Source of the DNA: Heterostelium multicystogenum
Taxonomy: Eukaryota > Evosea > Eumycetozoa > Acytosteliales > Acytosteliaceae
Length of the DNA: 64,000 nt
Assembly (NCBI GenBank): GCA_003667245.1
Contig: RCNN01000055.1
Coordinates: 16,081 to 80,080, forward strand
Direction of reading: 5' to 3'
Position 1 is the stretch's first letter. Each line of letters starts with the position of its first letter. Below the pieces are notes generated by a model. The model ran no database searches and was not told the origin of the DNA. It saw only the letters and a program-made list of their open reading frames with translations. Position numbers and translations under genes: made by a program. This document shows positions 12,838 through 24,050 of this stretch, in pieces.

Positions 12838-15800
12838 TTTTTATGTTTTTATTATTTATATATTAGTAATATAGTTATATGATATGATGTGTGAGTTTAA
12901 TTAAAAAAGTTTATATATATTTATTTATTAGATAATTAATTATAAAATAACAAATATATATATATTATAAATAAAATATATATGTATAAATATATATTTT
13001 TTAAAAGAGAAAAATCAAAAGTTAAATTATAACTATTAAATAGTTATTTGATATTATTGTTGTTGTTGTTGATATTTGATTACTGTATTGTAATCTTATT
13101 TGCTTTACTAGTTTTACTACTACTAAGCTGGTCTATCAATATTACTATTTAAGTAAATTGAAAATTATTTGATTATTTAAATGTTTGCTGATTATTGCTT
13201 TCTTTATTGTTGTCGGCTTGTTATTTTAATTAAAGTATCTACTTTTAAAAATTGATAAATTGGTTACTTTTAATATTGTTAACTAATTGCAATAATTAGT
13301 AGATTATATGACTGACTGACTGATTTGATTGATTTCACTTTATTCTTTCAATCTATTATCTCTATCGTTTTCTTTTGCTTTCTATCTATTTTATCAACAC
13401 TACTCTATAATAATTAATCAAAATGTTATAAAATGGTGATAATAATAAATCATTCTACAAAAGAAACAACAATATCAATAATAGTAATAATAATAATAAA
13501 GAATAATAGAATAATTATAAATAAATGAATATGATTGATTCTATACTTTTTATGTGAGTGTTGAAGCTGTTGCTGTGGATTGATTAATTTATTGATTGTT
13601 TGTTATTTAGGAAAGTATTTAAACCTTAATTAATTGAAAACAATAATATAATGTGAAAATGGTGATAAGTGATGTTGGACTACCCTCTCTCTGCATATAG
13701 TGATATCCTATCAAACTATTATTATTATTATTATTATGAAGTAACAATCAATTGGGATTAAATTATATTATAATATGATTTAATTTAATCTTCAATTATT
13801 GGCAGATAGGACTTCCTATGTTGTATATTTGTATGTTTGTTAGCTGTGTGTTGTGTTTGTAGTAGTGTTTGTTGTTTTTGGTTTGTTTGAATTAATGGAA
13901 TAATGTAAATGTTAATGCTACTACTAGTGGTAGGTGGGTGACCGATGTGCAGAATGAAATAATATAATAAAATGTCAAACAAGGACCAAAATGTGTGTGT
14001 TAATTCTTCACCATTACTAAGATGACATGTTATTTATTTTATTTAATTTTAATTGATTTATTAATAGTTTTAGGGAACGTTTAAGAAGAAAAAAAAAAAC
14101 AAAAAAAAAAACTAAAAAAACAATCTGAATCAACACAAGTTTTATGAAAGTTGTTTTTACAGGTCATTTCTCACTACATTCATTCTCTACTTTTTCAAGA
14201 TTAAATTTTAAACCCCTCAACGATAAAATTACAAAGATTCCTACCTTTTTTGAAAAAAATCACCATTTGTTTTTTTGTTTTTATCTATCTTTTGATCATC
14301 ATAGGTTACTTTAAACACAATAGGATGATCATGGTGGTGTGTGAGTTGTTAGCCTCGCAAATATAATTATCTTTGGTTATTTTTTGATTTTTATGAATGT
14401 ATCTTTAAGTTCTTAATTTTCAGGGTATTTGTGGTGGGAAATAATGCACAATCTATCAATCAATCATAATAATAATTATTATTTGTTTTTGAAGAATTAG
14501 ACTTTTTGTAGAATGATAGGTGTGTGGTTAAACTTTAAAGTAAAATCACATGTGATTAATTAAGTAACTTTTCCTCCCTACCTGGGAAATCAAATGCCAA
14601 TGTTAATGAAGTAGAGAATATTAATTAGAATATTCACTTGAAATTTACACTTTTCATGGTAATTCATGTGTATGATTTTAAGATGTTGGGTAGGTAGTAT
14701 GCTTTTATTCCATTCCATTCCATTTCATTCCTTTTCTTCTCTTCTCTTCCATTCCCTTTCTCCTCATAGATTATAACATTCAAATAGGTTGTTTTTGACC
14801 TATTCGTTAGATATTTGTATTTATATTGTTTTGGCGCCAAAACAAATAATTATAATATTATATTATTGTATGTTAAAAAAAACAAAGACAGATAAAACAT
14901 GATGAATCATCTTGGTCAAATAATCCAATCTATTCATATTGTCTTTAATACACAAAGAAAAAGAATGAATGATTACTCAGAAGAGAGTGAGTGAGTGATG
15001 TTGAAAGAAAATGACCAGGACCAAATCAAAAGCAAGGACGACCTAGAAAGGAGCTCATAAAAATCAACATCCAACATGTTACCCGATTAAATGAAATAGA
15101 AGAGTGTACCAATGGCCATCATTATGGCTCTTGAAGTGTAGCCCAAATACTGGGAAGTCATTACTAAAGGTAGCCTTGGAAATGATCGATCACTTTCATA
15201 GCTATCTATCTATGGTCAATGTTCATTTCAGATTGATTCATTTACATTTAAAATGATGATGATGGGATTTTGTTCTTTCTCTAGGACACCATATTAAATT
15301 CAAGGAGACAGCAAGCTTTCCACCAGAGCACACTTGTCTCAGTCGATCGATCAAACAGCAGCCGGTTCCAGTTTTTATACAAAAGTAAATAAAATAAAAA
15401 AATTAAATAAAATCATGAATATGAAAAAATGAAAAATGAAAAAAAAGGGTGGGATAGACACCACAACCACAAGATTTTTTTTTGACATTATGAAATACAG
15501 TTGGCGCTTTAAATTTTTAGTTAATGTTGAGTTTTTTTTGGTTTTTGTTTTTTTAAAAATCATCAAACTCTCATATTATTATTTTTATTAATATTTTTAA
15601 ATCTATTGCTACCAATATAATACTATACAATACAATCAATCTATTACTTACTATCATCTTGTTGACTAATTAGTTGTAGCTTCCAACAGTAACCAACAGC
15701 ATCCTACAGCATCCTACAGCATCCAACATCAACAGGAGAAGTGCAATCACTCACCAACAGCAAGATTGATTAATGTAGGTGGTGGAAAGAAATCAAGATT

Positions 15801-15967
15801 AGATCTATTACTGACATGATTATCTCGATAGATATTGTATTGTATTGGATTAGATTAGATTAGTTTATATTAGATTGGTTTGGATTGATAGTAGATTAGA
15901 TTGATTCAAAGGATTAGATACACTACACTACAGTACAGTGTATTGATTTTGTAAAGAAGCGTTATAA
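12838..15967. other. long AT-rich intergenic region with one GC-richer island
   Basis: About 3.1 kb between divergently transcribed genes. Mostly AT-rich simple sequence: (ATA)n, (ATT)n near 13720, an (ATTCC)n run near 14706-14730, three CATCCTACAG-type units at 15696-15730 and GATTA repeats at 15845-15905. ORFs at 13785-13982 and 15375-15566 are low-complexity and unsupported. A less AT-rich island at about 15000-15370 is listed separately as a possible RNA gene. Confidence 0.6.
15298..15362. ncRNA. possible structured RNA / conserved island (candidate)
   Basis: GC-richer island in AT-rich spacer. Three words recur in the same order in the island at 31804-31850: ATTCAAGGAGA (15298), CCAGAG (15323) and CAGCAGC (15356). 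No clear terminal stem was found here and the strand is uncertain; on the minus strand an imperfect TCCCACCC lies about 90 nt upstream. Weak candidate, listed because of the shared words. Confidence 0.2.
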
Positions 15968-18900
15968 ATGGAATCAGGTGATCACCTTGAGCAACAATCG
16001 ATTCAGGCACAAGATGAAGTCGGTAACACTAGCACTACTGAGCAAATGAATGGTGATTCATCGACATCACCTGCAGTTTCTGAATCCACTACAAATGCAG
16101 TAGTCGAGGAACAAAACAAAAAAGAAGAAAATACTACAACAGCAACTACAGTGCCCGCTACAACAACAACTACAACAACAACAACAGTATCAGCAGTAGC
16201 ACCAAAGAAAACGAGTTCACTTAGTGCACCAACAAAAAGTTTGTTGGTAAAACAAAATTCTGCAAAATCATTGTCGACTGGATCAAGTTCACTGAGCAGC
16301 TCCACTGCACCAAAGAGAGCAAGTTTGTCTGCTCCCTCAAGAATTACCACATCGACAGCTTCGACCTCTTCTACAACTCCCACCAGCAGCGGAGCAACTA
16401 CACCAAGAAAATCGATATTCAGTAGCACACCAAGTTCAAGTCCATATAGAACAACAACTACCACTACTACAACCATCGCATCAAAATCAACTACTTCCTC
16501 ACCATCGCTCAGTAAAACCAGTACATCATCGCCATCATCGAGTAAATCATCAACTTTGACACCAACTCGTACTATTGGAACATTTGGTGGCTCACCACTG
16601 CGAACCACAGTGTCATCCCCACAGCGTGCCACTCTTCCAAAATCATTCGCACCAACAGCAACAACTCCATCAACACCAACTCGTTCCACTTCCAGTCCTT
16701 CGCTCACAAGGCCAACTGGTAGTCCCTACCTGCCACGTTCAACAACTGGTGGAAGTTCCAGCACTCCAACTACACCTACTACAACCAAAACACCAGTAAG
16801 CTCACCATCAACCACTTCACAGTCGAAAGAAGATCTGCTCGACTTTTGGAAAAAGAAGGAAATAGAAGGATCACCAAAGAGTGGATCCACTGTATCCTCT
16901 CCAAGAGTACGTTCTTCGCCACTCTCTACTGGCAGCAGAACTCCAACATCTGCCAGCAAGTTGTCATCCACACCTAAAAGCACTCCACCCTCATCGCCAC
17001 TTCCAAAGATTGGACAAACTCTCACAGCTGCTGCATCTGAAGCCACAACCCCCACCAATGGAGTTACCAAAAAGACAACAACTTCATCACCTAGTGTATC
17101 TCCTATGACCACTAGAAGCAAAACATCCACCACTACCACCTCAACAACAAGACCATCATCCTCTGGTAGCTCACGACTGACAACTACAAGCAGCTCCAAA
17201 TCACCGTCACCCTCCAGCACAACACCTCGATCCATATCACCAAGAGCTTCTACCTCTTCACCAACAACAAAAGACAGAAAGCCACCAACTACTCTCACAA
17301 AGAGATCATCTTCCACCACATTATTATCGAGTGTTTCCAACAAAACAAAGACAGCAACTTCATCAGCACAATCCTCTCCAGCTCCATCACCAAAGCCAGC
17401 TTCCCCAGTGCCAGCTGAGCAACCAAAGACAGTGGTTGAAGAGCCAGTTAGTGTAGAAAATCATTCCACTACTAAAGAGGAGGAAGTCATTGGTGAGCAC
17501 CAACCAGTATCAGATGTTAAATCATTGGAGCAAGAGATTGCTGAAGCAACAAAAGCAGAACAAACCGTTGTCAAGACAACTGAAATCAAAGAGCAACAAT
17601 CAGAAGAGTTACCAGTTCAACAAGAAACATCTGTAGTTTTAGATTCAACTCAACAGCCAGTTGATGATTCAGTTAGAGAGAAGCAGGAAGTAAATCAAGA
17701 CCAACATTCATCAAACGAAGAATCAATAGAAAGTACAAAAGAAACTGCAACAAGCGCTGTTAGCAATGAAAAAGGTGATGATGATGATAAAGAGAATCAC
17801 AAGAAAATCAATGAAATTAAGAAAGTAGACGATGTAGTTGAAGTAAAAGAGGAAAAGGAAGAAACAGTAGAAGAGCAAGTTAAAACTGATCAAATTGAAC
17901 CAGTTAATTCTGTTCAAATCGAGAAATCAGTCGAAGAAGTGAAACCAGTCGAAGAAGTGAAGCCAGTTGAAGAAGTTAAACCAGTTGAAGAAGTGAAGCT
18001 AGTTGAAGAAGTGAAACCAGTTGAAGTCCAACTTAAACAAGAAATTGAGCAAATACCAGAAAAACAACCAGTAGAAGAAGTGAAACCAGTCGAAGAAGTG
18101 AAGCCAGCCGAACAAGTGAAACCAGTAGAAGAGAAACAAGTTGAAGAGGCAAAGACCACTGAGCAACAACCAGCTTTAGAAAATGGATCTGATAGAACAG
18201 TATCAGAGGAGAAATCAACACCAACTAAAAAGTTTACACCACCACCTTTGGTTACCTCAGTTTCATCACCCTCCTTGCAACTGCCGAACAAAGACACATC
18301 GATCGAAGTCGACAAGTCAGACACAAATTCACTCCACTTTCAGTATCAAATGATTCCGACCAACCAAGATCTCTACATTCATCACTTGTTCTTCAATCTA
18401 ATACACAATCCGCAGCAGCAACACCAGCAGCCACAACCACACCTTCAGCTACACCAGCACCTTCCCAACCAGCATTCAAACCAACCCTTCCAAAGCTCAA
18501 TCTAGTCAACGACACCAAGAATATTTGGATGAAAGCATTCAACGCGCTCCCAGTCGGAGTAGATTTGCCACGTTTAGCCAATTGTATTTCTATTTTTTCT
18601 GCTGACAATGAAGACCTCACAAAGAGTCAAAGCAATGCCAACAAAACAGTTTTCGACATTCTCTGTGCATTAAAAAAATTCTTTGATCCAGAGTTTGTTG
18701 TTGACGAACAATTTAAATCGAAATATAATAGTTTTGAAAGAAATGATGATTCATCATTTATTCCAAAAGTATTAGTAGAATATCTTTCCAATGAATATTC
18801 AGAGAACATTGTAAGTACAAAACCATTTCAAATCGTATCAATGTTGATGGTTATTAATTAATGGTTATTTTTAGTTAAATCTACTTAAAGTTTGTACACA

Positions 18901-19263
18901 GTCTATTATTGCACCATCTGTCATTGAATGTAGAATGGGAATTTGCGGGTATGAGGTTGATCTTTAAAGATGCCGGTGGATCTAGTGGTTGGTCCATCAA
19001 GATCAGAAGAGAAGGTGACAACATCATTGTTGCACACAGCAAGAAGCAACAGCATTTTCGACATTAGAAAAGAAGATGAGTACTACGAGTTCATTTGGGA
19101 ATTGGAAATGATTTTCAACCAAGAGGTCACCGAGATGAAAAATGTATCATTATCTATCTTAGAATTGAATTTCGGTGAAAAAACAAGACCAGAAAAGAAA
19201 GAAGAATACTTGACAATATTTGGAAAGCATTTCAAATCCAATAAACCAAAAGTAGAGATATGA
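15968..19263 (+). CDS. Ser/Thr/Pro-rich protein with PVEEVK repeats and conserved-looking C-terminal domain
   Basis: Function not recognised. Residues 1 to about 480 are basic Ser/Thr/Pro-rich low complexity (many SSP, TTP, TPR motifs), resembling disordered microtubule- or actin-binding linkers. Next is a Glu/Lys-rich part with about ten (K)PVEEV repeats at 17930-18130. The C-terminal about 240 residues look folded: NDTKNIWMKAFNALPVGVD..., then after a 64-nt intron (18811-18874) VEWEFAGMRLIFKDAGG..GWSIKIRREGD and FDIRKEDEYYEFIWELEMIF, ending at TGA 19263. Three single-base frame changes are needed: near 18320 (an AAA run, base missing), near 18930 and near 19055. The correct frame is clear on both sides of the first one (TPLSVSNDSDQPRSL continues into ATPAATTTPSATPAPSQPAF). 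It could be a cytoskeletal adaptor, but that is a guess. Confidence 0.75.
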
Positions 19264-19416
19264 AATTAGAAATAGAAATAAAATAAATAGAAAATAATTA
19301 AAATATTTATCCACTACAAGGCTACAATCGATATCACCATCTGAGTTCCATCAATTTAAACCACTCTTTAGAAATAGTTTGTCAATATATTCTTTATTTA
19401 TTATGAATATAATGTA

Positions 19417-21518
19417 CTAATATAATTCTTTTGCCATCTCCCAATATTGAGGAATATTATGTTCTTGTAGGAATTTTCTGGCTTGTGATTCGGTTTGAGA
19501 AAAAAGTTGTTCGAATTTTTGGAAGTTTTGTTTTCCAATTGGACCTTCCCATACAAGTTGACAGGTGTTTGGTTTGCTTGGATCCTTTGGTTTTGGTATG
19601 GTTGCTGAATCATCTTCTGATATTTCTTTTGTGATGGGTGGTGGTTCGTCCCATTTTATTCTGTTTGATAGAAGTTTTTTGAATTTTCTGGATGTCTTTT
19701 TACCTGCTTCCACAACAATCAAACAAAAGTTGCTGTTCAAAATAACACATCCTGTTGCTAGTGATTGACGTGCAAACTTGTTGATGGTAGCACGGTGTAG
19801 AGGATGGGACAAGTCGTTTACTTTGTATATTGAGCAAATCATTTCACGTGAATTGTCGACAGCCAGTTTCTGTTGCTTCTTTTCCTTTCGTTGCTCTGGA
19901 GTGAGCATACGCTCATGGTTACGCGCCGTGTGTGCTTGCAATCTCTCATCAACAGTTGCTTGCACAGCAGCTGCGATTTGAGTTGGATCTAAAAACTGCT
20001 TGGGTTGTAAGGACTTTCATAAGATTGGAGAGTTTAACTTTGTCGGGTGGTGGAGCTTCACGTCCATCAAGAATACGCTCCTGTCTCTCCAAAAAGAGTT
20101 CACGTCTACGTAGTCTTCTCATTCTCTTTCTCTCCTTGAGTGGCGGGATAATGTGAAGTACTGGTGGTGGGCCATTGTCTGCTGGTGCTGCAATTTGTAC
20201 TGGATGCTCAATATAATTCCAATCCTCATGATCTAGTAGCTGTGAGTCTTTGTCATTTGCCAATATAGTGTAGATATCGCCATCATGAGAAGTATCCATA
20301 CTTGATGATTGATCAGAAGTTGAAGATGCGGGTGGTTTGGATGTCAGTTTTTCCTTCTCGCTTTCCAACAACAGCTCCTTGTCCCACCATTCAATTTTCG
20401 GGCACTTCGTCGAGCATATAGGTTGGTTTGAGATCAAAGATGGTTGAAGAAACCAGCTCTCGCTTGCTCATCTCCTCCTGTAGTTGCTTGATTCTCATTT
20501 GCTCTGCTTTCTTTGTGAATTTACCTGGCTTTACAAAAAGTGAATGCATCAAGTGTCTTTTTCTTTTTCGGTCCTTTGTTTAATCTGGGATCAAAGAATA
20601 AGCTTGTTGACTCTTCGTCATCAGCAGCTTTTGGTACGACAGATTCATCATTTACTGTTGTTGTAGTTGTACTGCTTGGTGCTGTTTTGACTTCCTGTGT
20701 TGCTACGGGGATAGGCGAAGTTGCAGCTGGTGAAATGTTGATTACTTGATTATTGTTAATGGATGTTGCATTTTGATTCAATTCTGATTTTCGTGCAGCA
20801 ATTCTTGCTTTAAGTTCAGCTATTTTATCAGCTTTTGAAGTGGATGATATTGATGATGATGTTGTTGTATGACCATTGCTATTGTTATTGCTAGCAACAG
20901 CTCCATTATTACTACTATTTGAAGTTGAAGTTGGGTTTAGTGTTTCTTTTGGAGTTGGTTGTTGCGGTGGTGTTGTTGTTGTAGATGATGCTTCATGACC
21001 AGCTCTCTCTTTATTGACATCATTTTCAATGCTAGACTTAACTCTTTCTGTACTTGATCTATTATATTCTCTATCTCTTTCACTGCTTCTATAGTCTCTT
21101 TCTCTGGAAGAATCTATCTCTTTCTCTGGAGGATCTTCTCTTCCCTGGAGGATCTTTCTCTTTCTCTGAAGATCTTTCTCTTTCTCTTTCCCTGTCTCTG
21201 TCTCTGTCTCTGTCTCTATAGTCTCTATCTCTGTCTCTTCTGTCATATTCTCTATCTCTATAGTCTCTTTCGTCCCTGTAATATCTATCATCTCTAGAGT
21301 CTCTGTAATCTCTATCTCTGTCTCTGTCTCGATAGTCTCTGTCTCGATCTCTGTAGTCTCTGTCTTTTCTTTGTCTCTTTCTGTCGTCTATGTCGTTGTC
21401 GTCTCTTTCCCTGTCTCTGCTGGATCGACCATTGCCAAGATCACTCTTTCCTCTTGCCAGTGGATGAAGATCTCTCTGATGATTCATCAATTGATGAATG
21501 ATGTCCATTCCTACTCAT
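19417..21518 (-). CDS. prpf3: U4/U6 snRNP splicing factor PRP3
   Basis: Component of the U4/U6.U5 tri-snRNP in the nucleus. The N-terminus (start ATG 21518, MSRNGHHSSIDESSERSS) is a long Arg/Asp/Glu/Tyr repeat (RDRDYRDRDRD), followed by a Ser/Thr/Asn linker with a DKIAELKARIAARKSEL helix. The PRP3 domain then begins with WWDKELLLESEKEKL, followed by IEHPVQIAAP, ERKRMRRLRRRE, KVKLSNLMKVLTTQAV and ERLQAHTARNHERMLTPEQR. The C-terminal ferredoxin-like (DUF1115) domain contains LSHPLHRATINKFARQ, CVILNSNFCLIVVEAG, SRKFKKLL and RIKWDEPP. The protein ends at MAKELY. About four single-base frame changes are needed, near 21450, 20540 (a T5 run), 20395 (CCC) and 19993 (a T5 run); the last three look like an extra base. 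The PWI domain that opens human PRPF3 is not visible; the RD/RE arm stands in its place. Confidence 0.9.
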
Positions 21519-21660
21519 TTTCAAGCAATATCTATTGTGTCAACAACAAATAAAACAGAACTCATCAGAATAGATGATAATTATCCACAGAAATCGCTTT
21601 TGAAAAAAAGTATTACTATTTTGGAAATTCTGTTAATGAAACTATTTATTTACACATAAT

Positions 21661-21679
21661 GAATAAATGAATGAATGAA

Positions 21680-21718
<39 letters not shown>

Positions 21719-21724
21719 ATGAAT
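21661..21724. repeat. (TAAA/TGAA)n microsatellite
   Basis: Tetranucleotide repeat of AAAT and AATG units upstream of PRP3, about 15 units. Confidence 0.95.
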
Positions 21725-21932
21725 GTATTAAGATCAATCAGATAACATTTTCTTCTTTAACTTATATATTAAAAGAGTTTGAAGGCTTAAAATAATATAT
21801 ATATAGAATAAACATTGTTTCTAATCTTTAATTTTAAAATAAATCTTTTTGATAATTAAATGAGAATTATAGGTAGTTTAAAAAAACTAACATACAAAAT
21901 TTTATTTTTTTGTTTTTGTTGAAAACCATCCA

Positions 21933-22005
21933 ATCAGGTTAGCTCAGCTGGCAGAGCGTAGGTCTCATAATCCTAAGGTCGTGAGTTCAATCCTCACACT
22001 TGATA
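21933..22005 (+). tRNA. tRNA-Met (CAT), elongator
   Basis: 73-nt cloverleaf without intron. Acceptor ATCAGGT pairs with ACTTGAT (one G-U), discriminator A. The A box starts TTAGCTCAGCTGG. The anticodon loop is CTCATAA, and the anticodon stem has the closing T-T opposition also seen in human elongator Met tRNA. T arm is GTGAG-TTCAATC-CTCAC. The anticodon arm and T arm match elongator, not initiator, tRNA-Met. Confidence 0.95.
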
Positions 22006-22316
22006 TTCACAAACAAAAGCACATTATGCGCGCATTTTGGTAAAAACCTCAGTATTCTTGACGAAATGTAAGCTGAATGATGCAGGTTAACTAAAGAAAA
22101 AAAATCTTCATATGGTTTTGAGTCTATTGAAAATCTACACAGTACACAGTTTATGGTCTTCTATGAGATGGTTGATGAGGATGAGAATACAAAAATAATG
22201 CCATAAAATACTGAGATCAGTGAATTGAATAGTTTAATTATAAACAGATTGCTAATAAGACATTTAACAAGAATTATTGATTATAAAATATAGATTTGAT
22301 TCAATATTCTTTCACT

Positions 22317-24050
22317 TTATCCTTCTAATGCAATACATTCTAAAATATGAAGTTGAATACAAACGGTATCATCATCTAAATAACCAAGAGCTGGATCATA
22401 CAATAATTTCAATTCTATTAATCCATTGCCCCACACGCTCTTCTCATAGTTGAAAAGGACATTTGGCGATGATGGATAGTGTTTTGAGAGGGTTTTGTTT
22501 TTGTGATTAACCAATGCGAAAAAGAATGTTGTGTTTCGCAAGAAATCGTAGGACTCCTTCTCTTTGACTCTTATGGGCCTCAAGATAGACCGAGAATGAG
22601 TCCGAGTGTTTAGCTTCACCGGCTGGGTAGGCCCACATTTTCCACTTTAATCCAAGAATCTCGAATGTGTTGCTAACATGCTTTTGTGTCTTGATTGTGC
22701 TAAAGTTGTTGATAGTCCACGAAACTGATGAGCAGCTTTGGTGGTCAGGACAAGATATGCTATAAACTTCTACACCAGGAGTAGCAGGTGGATTTTGTTT
22801 TTTCACGTGGTTGAAAGCGATGATTGGCCAACGAGTGTATCTCCAATGGGTATAATTTAGGTTTGGAAAGGAATCTGTATGCCTCCATCAACAAAATTTG
22901 AAGGTACAATATTCTTAGGTTCAACAATTGTAACTAAATCTTCGTATTCCATCATGGGGAAACGAATCAAATGGAAAATCTCTGAAATGACTTCCTGTTG
23001 GCTGCTGTCGGAGCTGTCTTTTATATTATATCTAATCCATTCGATAGAAGCCTTGAAAATATCAATTTCTTTAATAAATACATCATTACTCTTTAATATA
23101 CGGATGAGTAGATCTTTTGATAATTTATAAACTCGATTGATTTGTAAAAAGTATGTAGAGTTGCGAACTGCTTGATCTTTATAAAGATTATTTAATTCGC
23201 TACAAATAACTAAATTTTCCTGTAAAAATTGTGTATTAGTACTAAGATGGAATATGAATAGTTGGTAGATGACTTCTTACATCAAATAAGAAACTTTCCA
23301 ATACTTCGTTGTCGAGTTTCTTGATAAACTCGGCACAGATTTGCTTACCATCCTCCAAAAGGAACTGGTCGCAAACCAAAAATAATTGATTCAAAGAATC
23401 ATTGTGAATTCTGAGTTGTGAAGTGTATAGAAACATTAAGATCTCGAAAAATACTCCAACGGGTACATTCTGTATGGTGATTTCTTGCTGTGTGGTCTCA
23501 CGCATTCCGTTGGTTAACATCATTCTAAAGTAATCTGATTTACATTGTATCTTTGATTTGTGTGCATATATTCTAATTTCCTCACTTCCAGCACCATCAC
23601 TGCTTTCTAATATATGATTGCTGCTGGTGTTATCGATCAAAGACTCAGCTGTACTGTTTGGTAAGAGAAAAGTGAGATCATGTGTACTATTCTTTTGGAA
23701 TGATGGTTGTATAAAATGAATATTGGAAGTGGAATTGTTGCTACTATCAACGTCATCAGATGACGACGACGATGAAGAAGAAGCAGAGGGAGTCACATTA
23801 TTACTTGGTTGATCACTGTTAGAAGGAGATGAAATTGATAAAGATGTTGGTACAGGTAGTTGTGATGCTGTTGCTGACACCACTGGTGAAGATGAAGCTT
23901 GTTGGAAATTTTGATTCCCTAAAATTTTAAAAAAAACAAAGTATTAGTATATTTTTTGGCATTTTAAATCTAACTTTTTAAGTTTTAAGAGATGGATGAC
24001 CTACCTATATTAAGATTATCAAAATCAACAGGAAACTTTAAAATATCCAT
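22317..24050 (-). CDS. BTB-BACK-MATH domain protein
   Basis: Probable substrate adaptor for a CUL3 ubiquitin ligase. Exons on the minus strand: 24050-24005 (start MDILKFPVDFDNLNI), 23918-23281 and 23219-22317, with introns GTAGGT...TTTAG and GTAAGA...TACAG in phase. After a Ser/Asn-rich arm the BTB fold runs from HDLTFLL through EEIRIYAHKSKIQCKSDYF and VFFEILMFLYTSQLRI. A BACK-like helical part follows (VYKLSKDLLIRILKSNDVF, ASIEWIRYN). The C-terminal MATH fold starts SVSWTINNFSTIK and includes LKWKMWAYPAG, FFFALVNHKN and YEKSVWGNGLIELKLL. Two frame changes are needed: near 22880, joining VDGGI to SFPNLNYTHW, and near 22590 in the MATH domain. MATH placed after BTB is the reverse of animal SPOP. 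Target unknown. Confidence 0.87.

Noticed and set aside
13785..13982. 65-residue ORF on the minus strand
   Set aside because: Low-complexity His/Asn/Thr/Gln composition in AT-rich spacer, with no splice or family support.
15375..15566. 63-residue ORF on the minus strand
   Set aside because: Translation of poly-A/T tracts giving Phe/Lys runs; no protein signal.
16003..16707. 234-residue minus-strand ORF (Val/Asp-rich)
   Set aside because: Antisense shadow of the Ser/Thr-rich coding region; such mirror ORFs arise from TCA/ACA codon runs.
17914..18324. 136-residue minus-strand ORF with TGFTSS repeats
   Set aside because: Antisense image of the PVEEVK coding repeat.
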